64,000 nucleotides of DNA, taken from contig JAQFVV010006833.1 of assembly GCA_028023455.1 (NCBI GenBank), positions 245,857 through 309,856 on the forward strand, given 5' to 3'. Positions 47,960-60,290 of the stretch are shown in pieces. Origin of the DNA: Epiperipatus broadwayi (lineage: Eukaryota; Onychophora; Udeonychophora; Euonychophora; Peripatidae). Every line of letters begins with the position of its first letter. The stretch's first letter is position 1. A program made the position numbers and the translations under genes. The notes under the pieces are model-generated. The model searched no databases. It worked only from the letters and a program-made list of their open reading frames with translations, and was not told the origin of the DNA.

Positions 47960-49037
47960 GTATGTCCGTAATTTATTTAAAATGCATTGTTATAAAAAGG
48001 AAATCAACCCGAGCAGATCAATTTTAAACCCTTTTTATGATCAAAATAGCAGTCATAGGAACGAATATTAAAGAATTGGTTCCTACATATCTTTGAAAGA
48101 TTGAGTTTAAATACAACTCCTTGTGCCACTCCCAGAAAGAGAAAACAAAAAAGAAATCCCCTCCCAAAAGAATATGCAAGACCAATGATTATATAAAATG
48201 AAAAAAAAAACTAATAAGAATAAATATCCGAATGACCAGAGATTTATATACTGATAAATTAGTATCCCATATGCTTAGCTCAACGTTCTTTTTACCTCAG
48301 TTAAAGAAGTGTGGATCAAAACTTGCTTAATTACATGACTCATTGTGGAGTTAGAGAAAGAGCATAAAGAAAATATCAAAAGCAGTAATACAAATTTATA
48401 GTCATTAAATAAATATTTATTTATTCCAATAACCCCTAACCATTTACAATTAAGTGCAGAAAAGCAAAAAAATATATATAAGTAATAATAATAACCCTAG
48501 ATACATGAACATTATAATATAATAGAGTTCTTTTCATAAAAGAAATATTGTTCCAAAAATAGAAAAATGTATCAGTTAGGGAGAGAGTGGTCTGAGAAAT
48601 TATAACCCTGCACATGAACCCTTTAGGTTTTATAACCTATCATATAACACAAACAAGAAACATTACTTTAAATATGATTTATATTTTAAGAGATATATAT
48701 ATATGTGAAAACTATATATAACATGACTATATCAGTATTAAACTAATCAAAAAAAATGATTTTTATTTTAAGATATATATATATATATGTGAAAATTACA
48801 CACAACATAACAATATCAGTATTAAACTAATGAAATAAATCATACCCTATAAAGTCTTTAGGTTTCATCCAGCTCTGGGCTCTTGAAGTAGATTATTCAT
48901 CCATTCATCAGAGTGGTGAGGACTTCATTCAAATGCAGCATTCATTTGGTGGTCTTCATCATCATCTTGCAGTTATTAATGGGAAACTACATCTTGATGG
49001 CAGGAGAGGAGCTGGACAGGCGCATTAAATGGGGTTC

Positions 49038-49355
49038 CTAACCCATAATCACTTCACTGGTGGATATATAAGAATTTCCATCTTCAAGTTTAATCAATTT
49101 ATTCACAGCTATGATAGTATTCATAAATTGCTTATTTCCACGGACTACTAAGATAACTAGAGCTGAATGCTCCACTGGGCTTGACATATACTTCCTTTCT
49201 TTCAGGTCACAGGAAATTAGATCTTCATCGATTTTTGGTTTGACGCTAATTTGATAAACTATATCAAATGGTTGGCGATCATCCGCTACTAAATGTGAGT
49301 TTGCTACGGTGTAGCTATCTTTCTGCCACGCGATTTCTTCCACTCCGGTCACCAC
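49038..49355 (-). other. Unidentified 105-codon open frame in family B copy A
   Basis: Reads MVTGVEEIAWQKDSYTVANS... to ...NSYISTSEVIMG with a stop at 49038. Composition is protein-like (balanced, not A/T-driven). It lies about 160 bp downstream of the minus-strand TATA motif at 49513, so a transcript from there would carry it near the 5' end. I recognise no domain, and copy B has no intact counterpart. It may be a short piece of an element gene or chance. Confidence 0.3.
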
Positions 49356-49365
49356 TCTAGTAGTA

Positions 49366-49869
49366 TGATTTTTAGACTCCCAAAAACTTTCAGATAAGAA
49401 ACAATTGCATACAACATTAGTAATAATTTTCTAGTGAAAAATTATTTGGAAACTCAGCTCACCAAAATAATAGTCAAAAAGCAAATTGACTGCCTTAAGC
49501 ACCTGATGAATAGCTTATATAGTCCACTCATTACATGCCCAATCTAGGTACCCCTCTAAAAATCATTCAATTAGATAATTTCACATTTCTTTGTTAATGA
49601 TTTAGACAATGCTATGAGTGTGATTTTTAGACTCCCCAAACTCTCAGATAAGAAACAATTGCATACAACATTAGTAATAATTTTCTAGTGAAAAATTATT
49701 TGGAAACTTGGCTCACCAAAATAATAATCAAAAAGCAAATTGACTGATTGACTGCGTCAAGCACCTAATGAATAGCTTATATAGTCCACTCATTACATGC
49801 CCAATCTAGGTACCCCTCTAAGAATCATTCAATTAGATAATTTCACATTTCTTTCTTAATGATTTAAAC
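49366..49869. repeat. 255-bp tandem duplication carrying a TATA motif
   Basis: tgatttttagactccc starts at 49366 and 49621, and the units are almost identical. Each holds ctatataagctattcat on the minus strand (49513-49521 and 49776-49783). The second unit is interrupted by the hAT element at 49870 and ends just after 51003. Confidence 0.92.
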
Positions 49870-50995
49870 CAGTGTTTCCCAACCTGTGGTACGCGTACCA
49901 CTGGTGGTACGTGAGTTGCTGGTTGGTGGTACACGAAAAATAATCAATAATGGCGGACATAAAAAAAAATTAAATCATAAAAATATCATATAAATATTTT
50001 TTCCTATAATTCATAAAAATTATTTTAATTAATAATATTATACAGTAAAGTTGTTAATATGTACAGTCGATAACGATCTTTAATGGTAATGATAAAATTG
50101 AAAGTATGATTAAGAAATTAGATTTTTGGAAACAGTGTATCGAAAACAATCAACCGGAAGTATTGGAAACTCTACATATTTTTTTGTTTGAAAATAAAGT
50201 TAGTCTGTCGCAAGACATATGAGAAAATATAATAGCACATTTAACAGAATTAAAATTGTCTTTCGTGGAATATTTTCCAAAATCCGAAAACACAAATGAT
50301 AATTGGATTTCAAACCCCTTCTATGAATAAAATTTAGAAAAAGCTACATCATTATCAATAAAGGATAAAGAAAATTTAATAGAATTATCATATGACAGAA
50401 CTTTACAAGTAGAATTCAAATGACACAATCTAATTAATTTTTGGTTAAACATTAATTAAAGAATATGGACAACTTTCTGAGAACGCTCTTAAATTATTAT
50501 TACCGTTTACTAGTACAGAATTAGTAGAAAGAGATTTTTCTTCATATATTTTTTTAAAAAATAAGTATCGAAACAGATTGAATGCATCTTTTGAAACAAA
50601 TTTCAAAAAATTATATTCTTCGAAACAAGCACAAGGGTATCACTAAATTTATTTTATAAAAATATTTGATTATGATAAGAAAATATATTAATTGTTTTTT
50701 TATAATTTTGTGTTTTTATTAAAACCATTTCTTAGTAAATGAAATATGACAAAATAGTAGATAAATATGAAACTTTGAACAAACACACATATATATATAT
50801 GTGTGTGTGTGTTACAGTGAGTTTATAATTTCAGTGAGTCTATAATCCGGCGTGACGTTTAGGCGTGTTTCAATGTAATTTGTCTCATTATGTGATAACA
50901 AATTTCATGAAATACAATCATTTTTACGAAGTGGTACAATTTAGCGTGATGTACTACCAAGTGGTATGTGAGCCAAAAAAGGTTGGGAAACGCTG
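49870..50995 (+). mobile_element. 1126-bp hAT element with transposase remnant
   Basis: Ends CAGTGTTTCCCAACCTGTGG (49870) and the complement of CAGCGTTTCCCAACCTTTTT (ending 50995) are classic hAT termini. Flanks atttaaac (49862-49869) and atttagac (50996-51003) form an 8-bp duplication with one change. The first unit of the surrounding 255-bp duplication keeps the unoccupied atttagac site (about 49600). The internal deletion leaves only the C-terminal transposase. A TA/TG microsatellite lies at about 50783-50812. Confidence 0.93.
50091..50646 (+). pseudogene. hAT transposase C-terminal fragment, broken
   Basis: Three-frame reading gives LHIFLFENKVSLSQDI, stop, HLTELKLSFVEYFPKSENTN, NWISNPFYE, stop, and KDKENLIELSYDRTLQVEFK. 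After a shift, YGQLSENALKLLLPFTSTEL and LKNKYRNRLNAS follow, with the stop at 50644-50646. This is the hAT dimerisation region as found in ZBED5/FAM200-like proteins. The DDE catalytic part is mostly missing. Stops at 50220-50222 and later show decay. Confidence 0.85.
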
Positions 50996-51066
50996 ATTTA
51001 GACAATGTTATGCTATCGCCTAATTGATCTGTCAGGAATTTTACTTTTAATTGATTTTCTGGATTC
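50996..51066 (-). mobile_element. Family B copy A, part 3
   Basis: Resumes after the hAT with agacaatgttatg and continues with cctaattgatctgtcaggaa, which weakly matches copy B near 62730. The outer boundary is uncertain. Confidence 0.4.
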
Positions 51067-52759
51067 ACTCAGACAACTATATGTTAAGTATTGATTCAAA
51101 ATTTCAACATAAAAAACAAAACAGAACATTTTCTTATAATCTGATTACATAAATTTTAAATTAAAATACATTTTGATAAGTAATCCAGATAACTCTCTCC
51201 ATAGGTATTAGTGTATTATTTCTCCAAATTCTTTTGTTTATCAAAATTAAATTTAGAATTAAAAAAAAACAAAATTGCTTAACAAGAACAAAATAAAATA
51301 TGCCTTTAGGCTTTTCTTAAATCCAGTAGGACAATGGCTTTCCCCCATTGCTTAATGAGTTTATAGAAAAAATAACTACTAAAACTTCAATTTCAGATTA
51401 TAAACATGTTGGAACATTTAATCATTTCCATTTTTTTTTTTTTTTTTTACAATCTGTCTCATTAAGTAATCTCTTTAAAATAAAAAAAAAAAACTAACAT
51501 AAAATTACAAATAAATATCTTTGCATTTATTTCCAAAAGAAACACGAAAACAAAATTATTATACGTATATAGCTAATATGCTTATATTCATCAAATTACA
51601 ATTCATAGTCTTAACTATTTGGCTTTATTTTTGTGTGTAAGGGTATAATATATATGCAGATCCCTCTCACTTACTTTTCAACACATTTAAATTTATAATT
51701 ATCTAGATAGCGTATACACTCCCTTACTTATTTTATTACATATTTTAAGCCGTAGTTTCTCTAATATGATCTTGTTCTTGGCTGGACAAAGTGTGCCCAG
51801 CACAATATTGAGTAAACTTTGGTAAAAAATCTATGGTTGACAACTATTTTACAATAAAAATAAAATGTTCATGGGGAAATCTCATTCAAGTCACATGGTA
51901 AAAAAAAACTTCATGAGAAACACTTTAAAGCTGAAGCACAAATGCAGAACTAATTATTGATTAACATGATCTTTACGTACAAATGATTCTCATATTATAG
52001 ATACTTTTCTTATATACATAATTGTAATTAATATTAATATAGTCTTCTATTAAAACATGTAGCTGCAGACATTTGTAGAAAAAAGCTAATAGCTTTAAGA
52101 TGTATTTTAAATCTCTTCTATCAGATCAAACCCCACATACACTTCATGTTTCTACATTGTGTGAATCGATGAAGACTAAAAAATGTGCACTTAAAATTGT
52201 AAATTTGTATAATACCTATAATAAAGATCATAAAAGGAAGTCATCAAAATTACCATAAATTAAAAATATGTAAAGCTTTAAGCAATAATAGCATATTCTA
52301 GCATAAAGATAATGGATCTTTCCTGAAAAGACAAACTCTTTATACAGAGAGATATGCAAGGAATCAGCACCATTAGCTTAAACTGAGGGAGAAGCTAGAT
52401 TCTTGAAGCAAAATTTGTCCATTGTTTTTATTGGTATTTTTTTTTTAAATCCAGAGCTAATGAATATAATAATTTTGAAGGAAATATAACAGATTGAAAG
52501 AAAAATAAATTAATTATCAGATAAAATTTAAAGAATAAGAGAATTAAATACAGTACACTTTTCAAACTGTGAATATAGTCTACTATCATAGTAAGTTACA
52601 ACTTATTTTAGGTTAATATTTTTCTAATAAAGATGAAAAACTTCTTAATCTGTACATTGCATCTCAAATTATATATTTTTTGAGGACACTTTATTTCTTG
52701 GATCTAGTTGATAAATATTCTAGTCCAACTATTTTCTTTTAAGTAACAAGGGTAATAAC
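51067..52759. other. AT-rich spacer, no gene
   Basis: Stops in all frames, long T run at 51431-51448. No repeat or domain recognised. Confidence 0.6.
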
Positions 52760-53290
52760 AGTTTGAGTTCAAACCCATTTACTTTTTACCTCTCTGATAT
52801 TCCCAAAATATTTTCCCCCATAGTCTTTTAATAAATTGCAATCTTTGTTTCATTTTTAAATTTAAAATTCATATTTCATAACCATAAGTAATGACTAAAG
52901 GTTTTTTTTAAGTATAAAAGCATAACTTTTTGAGTATTAAATCTGTTAAGTATACACATTTTATTTTGAGTCTATTCATTTTTTCAATTTTAATTGCTTT
53001 GTTTAAATAAACATAATATATAAAAATAATAAGTCAATGATTTTCACTCAAGAAGTCATCATATAAGTCAGAGTATGACTTTCAATGCAAAGACCTTTAG
53101 CTCTTGCATTCATTTTTCTATTGCATTAAACTGTAGAGGGCAACAAATATAATTATTCAAGTCATCAATTTTATTTTCATTCATTATAAAGTTTCTAGGC
53201 AATGTAATTTTATAAAACATTATTTTACTTTTATTAAAATTCATTTTCAAGATTGTTTTTCTTACTAGTTGAATTATATGCATAGTTTCT
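52760..53290 (-). pseudogene. Strongly decayed LINE reverse transcriptase fragment
   Basis: On the minus strand the pieces ILKMNFNKSKIMF, NENKIDDLNNYICC, a KRKMCILNRF-like stretch, SHYLWL and ENILGISER-KVNGFE occur in the order of the RT thumb region. The corresponding intact motifs are of the type LKMNFNKTKIMF, NNYIYLG, LTYGCETW and LGISLRDRKTNEW. Many stops and shifts. A different, older copy than the RTE element at 1.6 kb. Confidence 0.55.
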
Positions 53291-55449
53291 TAATTGCAAG
53301 CCAATAATTGCTGGCTGCACAAAAACAATCAGAGAAATTTTAAGACTCATTTTGAAACATGACTTTTACAAATCTTGAACTATAAAAACTTGTAAAATCC
53401 TAGAAAATAGTTTTGGAGAAATTAAAATGCTGTGGCATACATCTCTTTTAGTTATTTAACTTTATTAATGAAATGACAGTTTTGTGAATTTTCTTAAATT
53501 ATTTATTAAACGCTCTTTTAATAAATTCATAATTATATGTAGAAAGAGGCAAAAGCCTTTCCATAATTATCACACTATTAACATATTAGCTGTACCCACG
53601 GTTTTGCTCATGTTAATAGAATAAAATAACACAAAATGTAGCTATTTCTGTGGCTTCTATATTTATGTACTCTTTATATGAAATAATAATAATGAGTTAT
53701 CAACAGCAATATCATAAAATATTTTAACTTTTTATGATAAGTTATATTATTGAATAATCGACTTTTAGTATTTTATTTTCTCACATCATATATTATTAAT
53801 TTTTAATCCAACACTCTGATATATATATATAAAATACATCCAAGACATTTCAAAATACAAAAACATGTAACAAAATTGATTAATTACAAATAATAATCAT
53901 TTGTAAATAAGTACTTTCATGGAATTTGTTGCTGACATCTATTTAGAAGTTATTACATATTTAAATATGCATTTGTTTTCAAGAATTTTATTATTATTAA
54001 ATTTTATTTCATTGATCAGAATCATGCATTTCTAATTTGAGTAATTGCATATAATATTCATTTATATATGGTAATTAGGTTTAAAGAGATACAATTTTGT
54101 ATTTATGTGTAATTACCTCTTTCTCTCTTGAATAGAATCATGCATTTTTAGTTTACATATGGAAGAGAAGATAAGAGTGATTTAATCTCCAGGATCACAT
54201 GATGGCGTGCTTGCTCCTGGCTAAATTGCTGTAAATTTAGGAGATGGTTGATTTTCTTTATAAAATAGTGTAAAATAAAGTACTTTACAAGAAATGCCAT
54301 GCTGTAGTTCAATATTATAAAGAATTGTGCATGCATAATTAAGACTGATTAAATTTATTGAAGTCAACTAGTAGTTGCTAGCTGAAAGACTAATAAACTA
54401 CTAATATATATTCAGAATAATAAACTTGTTATGTTAAACTTTTTTTGTGTATGTATTATTTCCAAAATAATTGAATGGGTGTACTGCTGGCTTAATTAAG
54501 TCAAATCTGGGTCCCTATACAAATGAATAATAAATTGGCTTTATTATTGTTTAAATTTAATTATTTTATTGTTGTTTACCTTTTTTATTAGTTTAGATCA
54601 AAATTTCTCCCTGAAGACAGTTGGAATAAGTAAACAATACATTACTACGTAATAAAGTATGCATAACAGTTAGAATATTTTTTCTTTAATTAAAATATGT
54701 CAATTTTTTAGAGAGGGGGGGGGCAGATCTGTATTTAATAATATTATTAATACAAATAAGTAGACAGCTCTGAAAAGAACCTGGTCATGATTGCTACTAC
54801 AGTTATGCAAAGAATCTATTAATTCTGTAAAATCATATTTCTCTATTGGAATCCATTCACAAATATACAGAAGAAAATAATTGTGATGTCATTAAAAAAT
54901 TGGTAAGAAATTTTAATAGCTATAATAATAATCAAATCTCTAGTTACTGATCTTCCCCAGAATGAATGGTCTCTTGCTGTCAATATACATATAAAAACCC
55001 AAAACAGTATCTGACACATATACAATGAAATTTTTTTGCATAAATATACAGTACCCAAACTTTGATAGTGATCAGGATTTTATTTAAAGAGTGATTTATC
55101 CTTACATACTTTTAAGTATGTCTCAAACATTATAGCTAAGTTTTTAGATATAAGTCATCTTTTAAACAATATATATATAATACAAAAAAAAATTAAAAAA
55201 ATGTTTAATACAATGCACTACTTTTTAGCACTATTAAAGAATTCGTTGATTTTCTATTTTAAAATTCAAAATGCTTTATAAATCAATGATTTCACTTAAT
55301 GCTAAAAAGAAAAAAAATAATAACTTTCATTTAATTTATTGACTTTATAATAAATCAAGTTCAATTATATTTCTATATTTATGTACATATCTTTAAATAT
55401 ACTTAAAATTTCTATTTTAACATATATTTTAAATAAACACATGAATAAA
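53291..55449. other. AT-rich spacer, no gene
   Basis: No frame with a recognisable domain. A G-run lies at 54716-54723. A weak duplication of atcatgcattt...tttgagta/gtttaca appears near 54025 and 54138. Confidence 0.55.
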
Positions 55450-55545
55450 GATATCTGGGAAATGTAAACAATTACCAGTATGCATTTCTGGCTAAACCAA
55501 TAGTCTTTATTTGGTCCAGATCACAATATCTCAGATGTATTTCCA
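55450..55545 (-). repeat. Second dispersed relative of the 441-bp satellite
   Basis: The complement reads tgatctggaccaaataaaga, ctattggtttagccagaaat and gcatactggtaattg, matching the satellite core gataatctggaccaactgat, tgctggtttagcatgaaata and tatattggtgatta. Confidence 0.65.
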
Positions 55546-55819
55546 TATGAAAAATTGTGACTTCACCATCTAAAGACTGCTAGTTCACCTATATATGTAT
55601 ATTAGTCAACATTTATATTTTTCAGATGTTTTTATTCATGTATTTAAAATATATGTGGCAAAATAAAAGTTTTAACTATATTTAACTATATTATACAAAT
55701 TAATAGAAGAGTGGAATTGAATTAATTGTTAATAAGAATATATATTCAATTTTTAGCTAAGTTTAAAGTTTATTAAATGCCATAGTGTTTATAGCCTAAT
55801 ATATTATTAATAAAGTTAT

Positions 55820-57057
55820 GGTAATGCATCTATTGATCCACACTGTCCGACGGCGCTGTTTCTATGCTAAAGCACATAAATATGCTGTTTACAAGGCCGC
55901 TCATAGATCTTACAGCCTGTAAAGTGTTCAAACACTAAGATGTTGAAGTGCACCCTTACCCCAACATCTCTAGCATATTGAACATTATTAGCAACGAGTA
56001 TATGACACTCTCTATAGACATTACTCTTGACTATTGTACAGCTTATGATATGAAGGTTTCTGTACTTGTAATGACAAAAGTATATTAGAACGGATTTTTT
56101 TTGCTTCAATATATTGTAATTGATGTGAGTTCGTAAAAATTGTAACGAATTGTCAAACGCCCCTACTTTCATTGTCAGGGGGCAGAATTCACTAAATGAG
56201 GAGTGTAAATCATGATTCGGCAAAGTTCACGATCAAGTCGCGCACTTTCTGAGACCAAAACAGTTTAATGGCAGACGACCATTCGGCATTGTAGTTTTGA
56301 GATTTACCTGCTACAGAAGCAGATGCGCTGGCCTTCCTTCAACCCCAAAAAAGAAAATATTTTACACAGCCAGAAAAAAAACTGTCTTTTGTGGTGGTTT
56401 AATGAAATTAAGGCATTGTCAAACATCTGAAATGGAATGTCAATCACGTCAATGGCGACGAAGGTGTTCCATTCGCTCATGGGACAGGCTTTGAGGGCGG
56501 CCTGGGAATCGCTTTTTCCCAAGCGGTCTGGCTAATTGATTCTTGAAGATGGGATCAGCTTACAGTGAAGCATATTAGAGCTGAGTTGGAAAGGTGTCGA
56601 AACACCGTAAGGAATGTGACGACAGGTCTTAGAGAGATCTGTCGAGAAAGCCTTGTTTCTCGATAAACAAAATCAAAATAAAAGTTTCTTCAAAAACAAT
56701 AAAAAAGACTTGGTTATAAAAAAAAAAAAAAAGTTTCTTTAAAAAAAAAAAAAAGAGACTGGACAAAAAGAAATGTTTTTTTTTTTTTTTAAAAAAAAAA
56801 AAAAGACGGAATATTTTAAAAAGCCAAATAAAAAACCATTTTTTTATTTTTAAGAAATATACATCAAACCGGTTACAAAAAATAAAAAAAATAAAAACAA
56901 TAACAAACAACAACAAAAAAATAAAAATCAAACAAATCCCAAAATTAAAAACATAAATCAACAAAATTTGAAAAACAGCCCGGTAACGTTATATCTATTC
57001 GTTTTTCACTAGCAACAGCGCCATCGGACGGTGTGGGTCAATAGATGCTGTATTACC
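55820..57057. mobile_element. 1238-bp hAT-like non-autonomous element
   Basis: Left end ggtaatgcatctattgatcc and complement of the right end ggtaatacagcatctattga are flanked by perfect 8-bp duplications aaagttat (55812-55819 and 57058-57065). The inverted repeat includes the GC-rich ccgacggcgctgttt/ccgatggcgctgttg. Subterminal blocks match the element at 35975: tatgctaaagcacataaatatgc versus tatgcaaatgcacagaaatatgc, and acagcccggtaacgttata versus acagcccagtgacattata. The centre (56.15-56.66 kb) is clearly GC-richer than its surroundings and has short frames on both strands without recognised domains. Poly(A/T) runs fill 56.7-56.95 kb. Confidence 0.9.
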
Positions 57058-57800
57058 AAAGTTATTAATGTATTTATATTAAAAAAATGTTAAGTATCTA
57101 AGTGCAGGAATTTAGTACTTATAGTTTAAATTGTAGAAATTATGCCCATATGCATAAAATGATGTATGCATGTATAAAATAAGACAAATGCTCAAATTAT
57201 AAACTTAGCAAACAGATTTTTTAAAAATTCTCACCTTTAATCTTCTTGTTTTTAAAATGCAACTGTAGCAGCTTTAGAACAGTTTCCTAAAAATTAAACA
57301 GATATTAAAAACAAGAGCAATGGATGTTTTAAAACTAATTGATTACAATTTAATTTATATGAAATACTAAAAGTATTTGAGCATTAAAGCAAATAATAGA
57401 TGTACTGAAAAGAAGACTGACTTTTATGTAGAAAATACCTTTTAGTAAATTGATGATGATATAGTAAATAAACATCTTTTTTAAAATCTATATGAACCAC
57501 ATAAGAACAAGTACATTCAAGGGAATACAGCACATGACTGATCTCATGTTAATGTTTCTTTATTAAAAACAAAATCCCATTCTTTCTATTGTACTTTCCA
57601 CAACATTTTATTTAATCTCACTTTAATACTTTTAATACTAATAGTAATCTTCAGATTTAAAAAAACAATTGTATAACATTATTATTTTTTACTAGATATA
57701 TAATTTAATTTTACATATACATATATATTTACTATTATTATAAATATTTTAAATATCTATTATACACTCATAATAATTTTCAAAAAATAAAACAAAATAT
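57058..57800. other. No gene seen
   Basis: AT-rich, stops in all frames. Confidence 0.6.
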
Positions 57801-58445
57801 TTAATATGTATATGCAAACATATAAACCAAAATATCTATCTATCTATAAACATTAAATTAGTATAGTTCAATAAATATGTAATTAATACATAGGTAATTA
57901 CAAGTGAAATTCAATCTCTATTCATGTATAGTTACATTTAATTTAATAATTATTAATGCCATGTTTTCACCTGGATAAAATATTAAAATTCACCCTGAAT
58001 TGCCATCAATTTTTTCAGAATATGTGCAAACATATAAACCAGAATATTTATCTACCTACAAACATTACATATAAATGTTAAATTAAAATACATCAATATA
58101 TGTATATTTAATATATGTTTAAAAGTGAGATTCAATCTCCATCCCTATATAATTAATATTTATTACTGCCATGTTTTTATCTCGCTGATATATTGAATTC
58201 ATTCTCTTTTCATCAATGTTTTTAGAGATAAGCTTATAAACATCAAAAATTTAAAGAATAGGTGGATCCATTCTATTCTTCATAGCCTGAAGATGAGAGT
58301 GGTTTATTCCATTAATTATACTAATTTAATATTCAATTCACTCTATATTTCATTAATTTAGCAGTGGTAAGTTTACAAAAATCAGAAGTTTAAAGAATAG
58401 ATGGATCCATTCTATTCTTGATCCTTTGTCAATAAACTTATTTAT
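57801..58445. repeat. Minisatellite cluster: ~213-bp and ~140-bp units
   Basis: tatgcaaacatataaaccaaa (about 57811) recurs as tgtgcaaacatataaaccaga (about 58023), both followed by gattcaatctc and attactgccatgtttt blocks. A second unit around tttaaagaataggtggatcc (about 58248) and tttaaagaatagatggatcc (about 58389) holds a near-palindrome centred on ggatcc. Confidence 0.8.
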
Positions 58446-59439
58446 TTATAGCCTGAAAGGGAGAATGCCTTATTTTATTATATATATTGAAACAGAAACT
58501 CTGTTTCACGTATGTATTCTAAGATTTATTTTACCCTTCCACCTAAAGGCAGATGTATAAAAAAGAAGTTGATCTTACTTTTTTAAAAAAAAAAATAAAG
58601 CAAAAGGTTTAAATTTTTAAAAAAAATCATTATCTTCTATAATTGAGAAAAAAAGATAAACCTTCATTATTAATTTTTATAATTTTAAATTATGATATAA
58701 ATACCTCTCTAAGTATTTATTTAAAGCTGGCATTTATTAAAATATTATATTTTTAATTTTTGAAACGATGTTGTTGAACAAAATATAATATTCGCTTGAG
58801 GCAAACTTATCAAATTGGAAAACATGGCTTAATCTACATAATTCCTTATCTGTCCCGATAAAATTAATGATCCAATCATCAAGAAGAGAAAAGCACTCGG
58901 GCTTAAATGAAAGCTGTGTAACAAATCAGATACAGTGGGAGTGCTGCTGAATTAATCCAGAGAATAGATCAGGGTATAAATAGTGGAGGTTGAAGTTCAC
59001 AGGAGATTTAAGAGAATTAAAAAAGTTAAAAAGTTTTATCTGAGTGCTGCTTAGCTGTTTAATTGCCAACTGATTTTAGTGCAGAGTCACCTTTGGATTA
59101 TAATATTTACAGCCACACTGCTAATGTTAAAAAAGAAAGTATTAATAAGAAAATCATAAGGATGTTAGGCTAATCTGTAATAGCTTCCTCTCTCTGTCCA
59201 TCGCCATGAATCTCCAAGCCTGCCTGGGTGAATATCATGGAAAGTAAATAATGCCATTCAACTTAAATAAATCAACCCCTTTTTGAAATACAATAGTAAC
59301 TTGAAGTGGATGAACACACCGTATAAAATGAAGGTAACAATTTTATGAAATATTAAATACTTATATGTGTTTATAAAAAAAGGAAACAAAACATCTTTCT
59401 TAAAATAAATCATGAATAATTATAGTTATGTGAAAATAC
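58446..59439. other. No gene; isolated TATA-like motif
   Basis: At 58972-58986 gggtataaatagtgg shares a 14-base core with the duplicated motif at 18.6 kb. The downstream sequence differs. No reading frame follows. Confidence 0.4.
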
Positions 59440-60290
59440 GTTTTATTGGTGATAAATCATTAATACTTAAATGTCTTAAATGTCTATAATCAAAAGGCAT
59501 TTTAATAAGGTAAATCATAAATGATTATCTTTTTATGGGCATATACATCTGAATTAAAATAAAATAAAAATGAATACTTATAACTAAATAAATTGTAAAT
59601 GCTGATAAATAAAATATGACTATATCTGAATGAATTATAATTGTTTATACACCATATACATCTATACCTGAATAAATATTAAAGACTTGCATATATTATA
59701 CATCTATATCTGAATGAATTATAACTGTTTATATTGCTGATATACAAATAAGTTTATACCTGAAGAATTAGAAATGCTGAACTATTATATATAGCTATAA
59801 CTAAATAAATTATAAATGCTCATAAATGAAATATGTCTATATCTGAATGAAGTATAACTGTTTATACACCAAATACATCTATACCTGAATAAATATTAAA
59901 GGCTTGCATATAATATACCTCTTTATCTGAATGAATTATAGTTTATATTGCTGAGATATGAAATATGTTTATATCTGAAAGAATTAGAAATGCTGATACT
60001 ATATACGTATAGCTATAACTAAATAAATTATAAATGCTCATAAATAAAATCTACTTATATCCGAATAAACTATAACTGTTTATATACCAAACACATCTAT
60101 ACTTGAATAAATTGCAAATGCTCCCATAAAATGTGTTTATATCTGGATGAATTATAAATGGTGGTATACAAAATATGTTTATATATGGAATAATTACAAA
60201 TGCTGAGATATAATAAACATCTAGACCTGAAGGAATTGTAAATGCTTATAAGTAAAATACATCTGTACCTGGATCAGAATAATATTCTAT
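59440..60290. repeat. Minisatellite with ~218-bp higher-order repeat
   Basis: A basic unit of roughly 45 bp (tatatctgaatgaattataaatgct and variants) is arranged in larger blocks. The block landmark tatatctgaatgaattataa occurs at 59621, with tatatctgaatgaagtataa at 59839 and tatatccgaataaactataa at 60056, giving periods of 218 and 217. Neighbouring units differ more than units one block apart. Confidence 0.85.

Larger units (their letters stand above)
47960..49869 (-). mobile_element. Family B LTR-like repeat, copy A, part 2
   Basis: Continues copy A after the giant-LTR element. Blocks shared with copy B (60894-62690) in the same order include tgccactcccagaaagagaa, ccctcccaaaagaatatgc, gtggtgaggacttc and gcacctgatgaatagcttat. 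A ~83-bp internal duplication lies at 48667-48845. TATA-like sequences on the minus strand suggest an LTR in minus orientation. Internal genes were not found, so it may be a solo LTR or fragment. Confidence 0.6.

Noticed and set aside
56297-56522. Overlapping plus and minus frames in the GC-richer core of the hAT-like element as a captured gene
   Set aside because: Both are 65-72 codons long, neither has a domain I recognise, and the opposite-strand overlap is expected from locally higher GC. It remains possible but unsupported.
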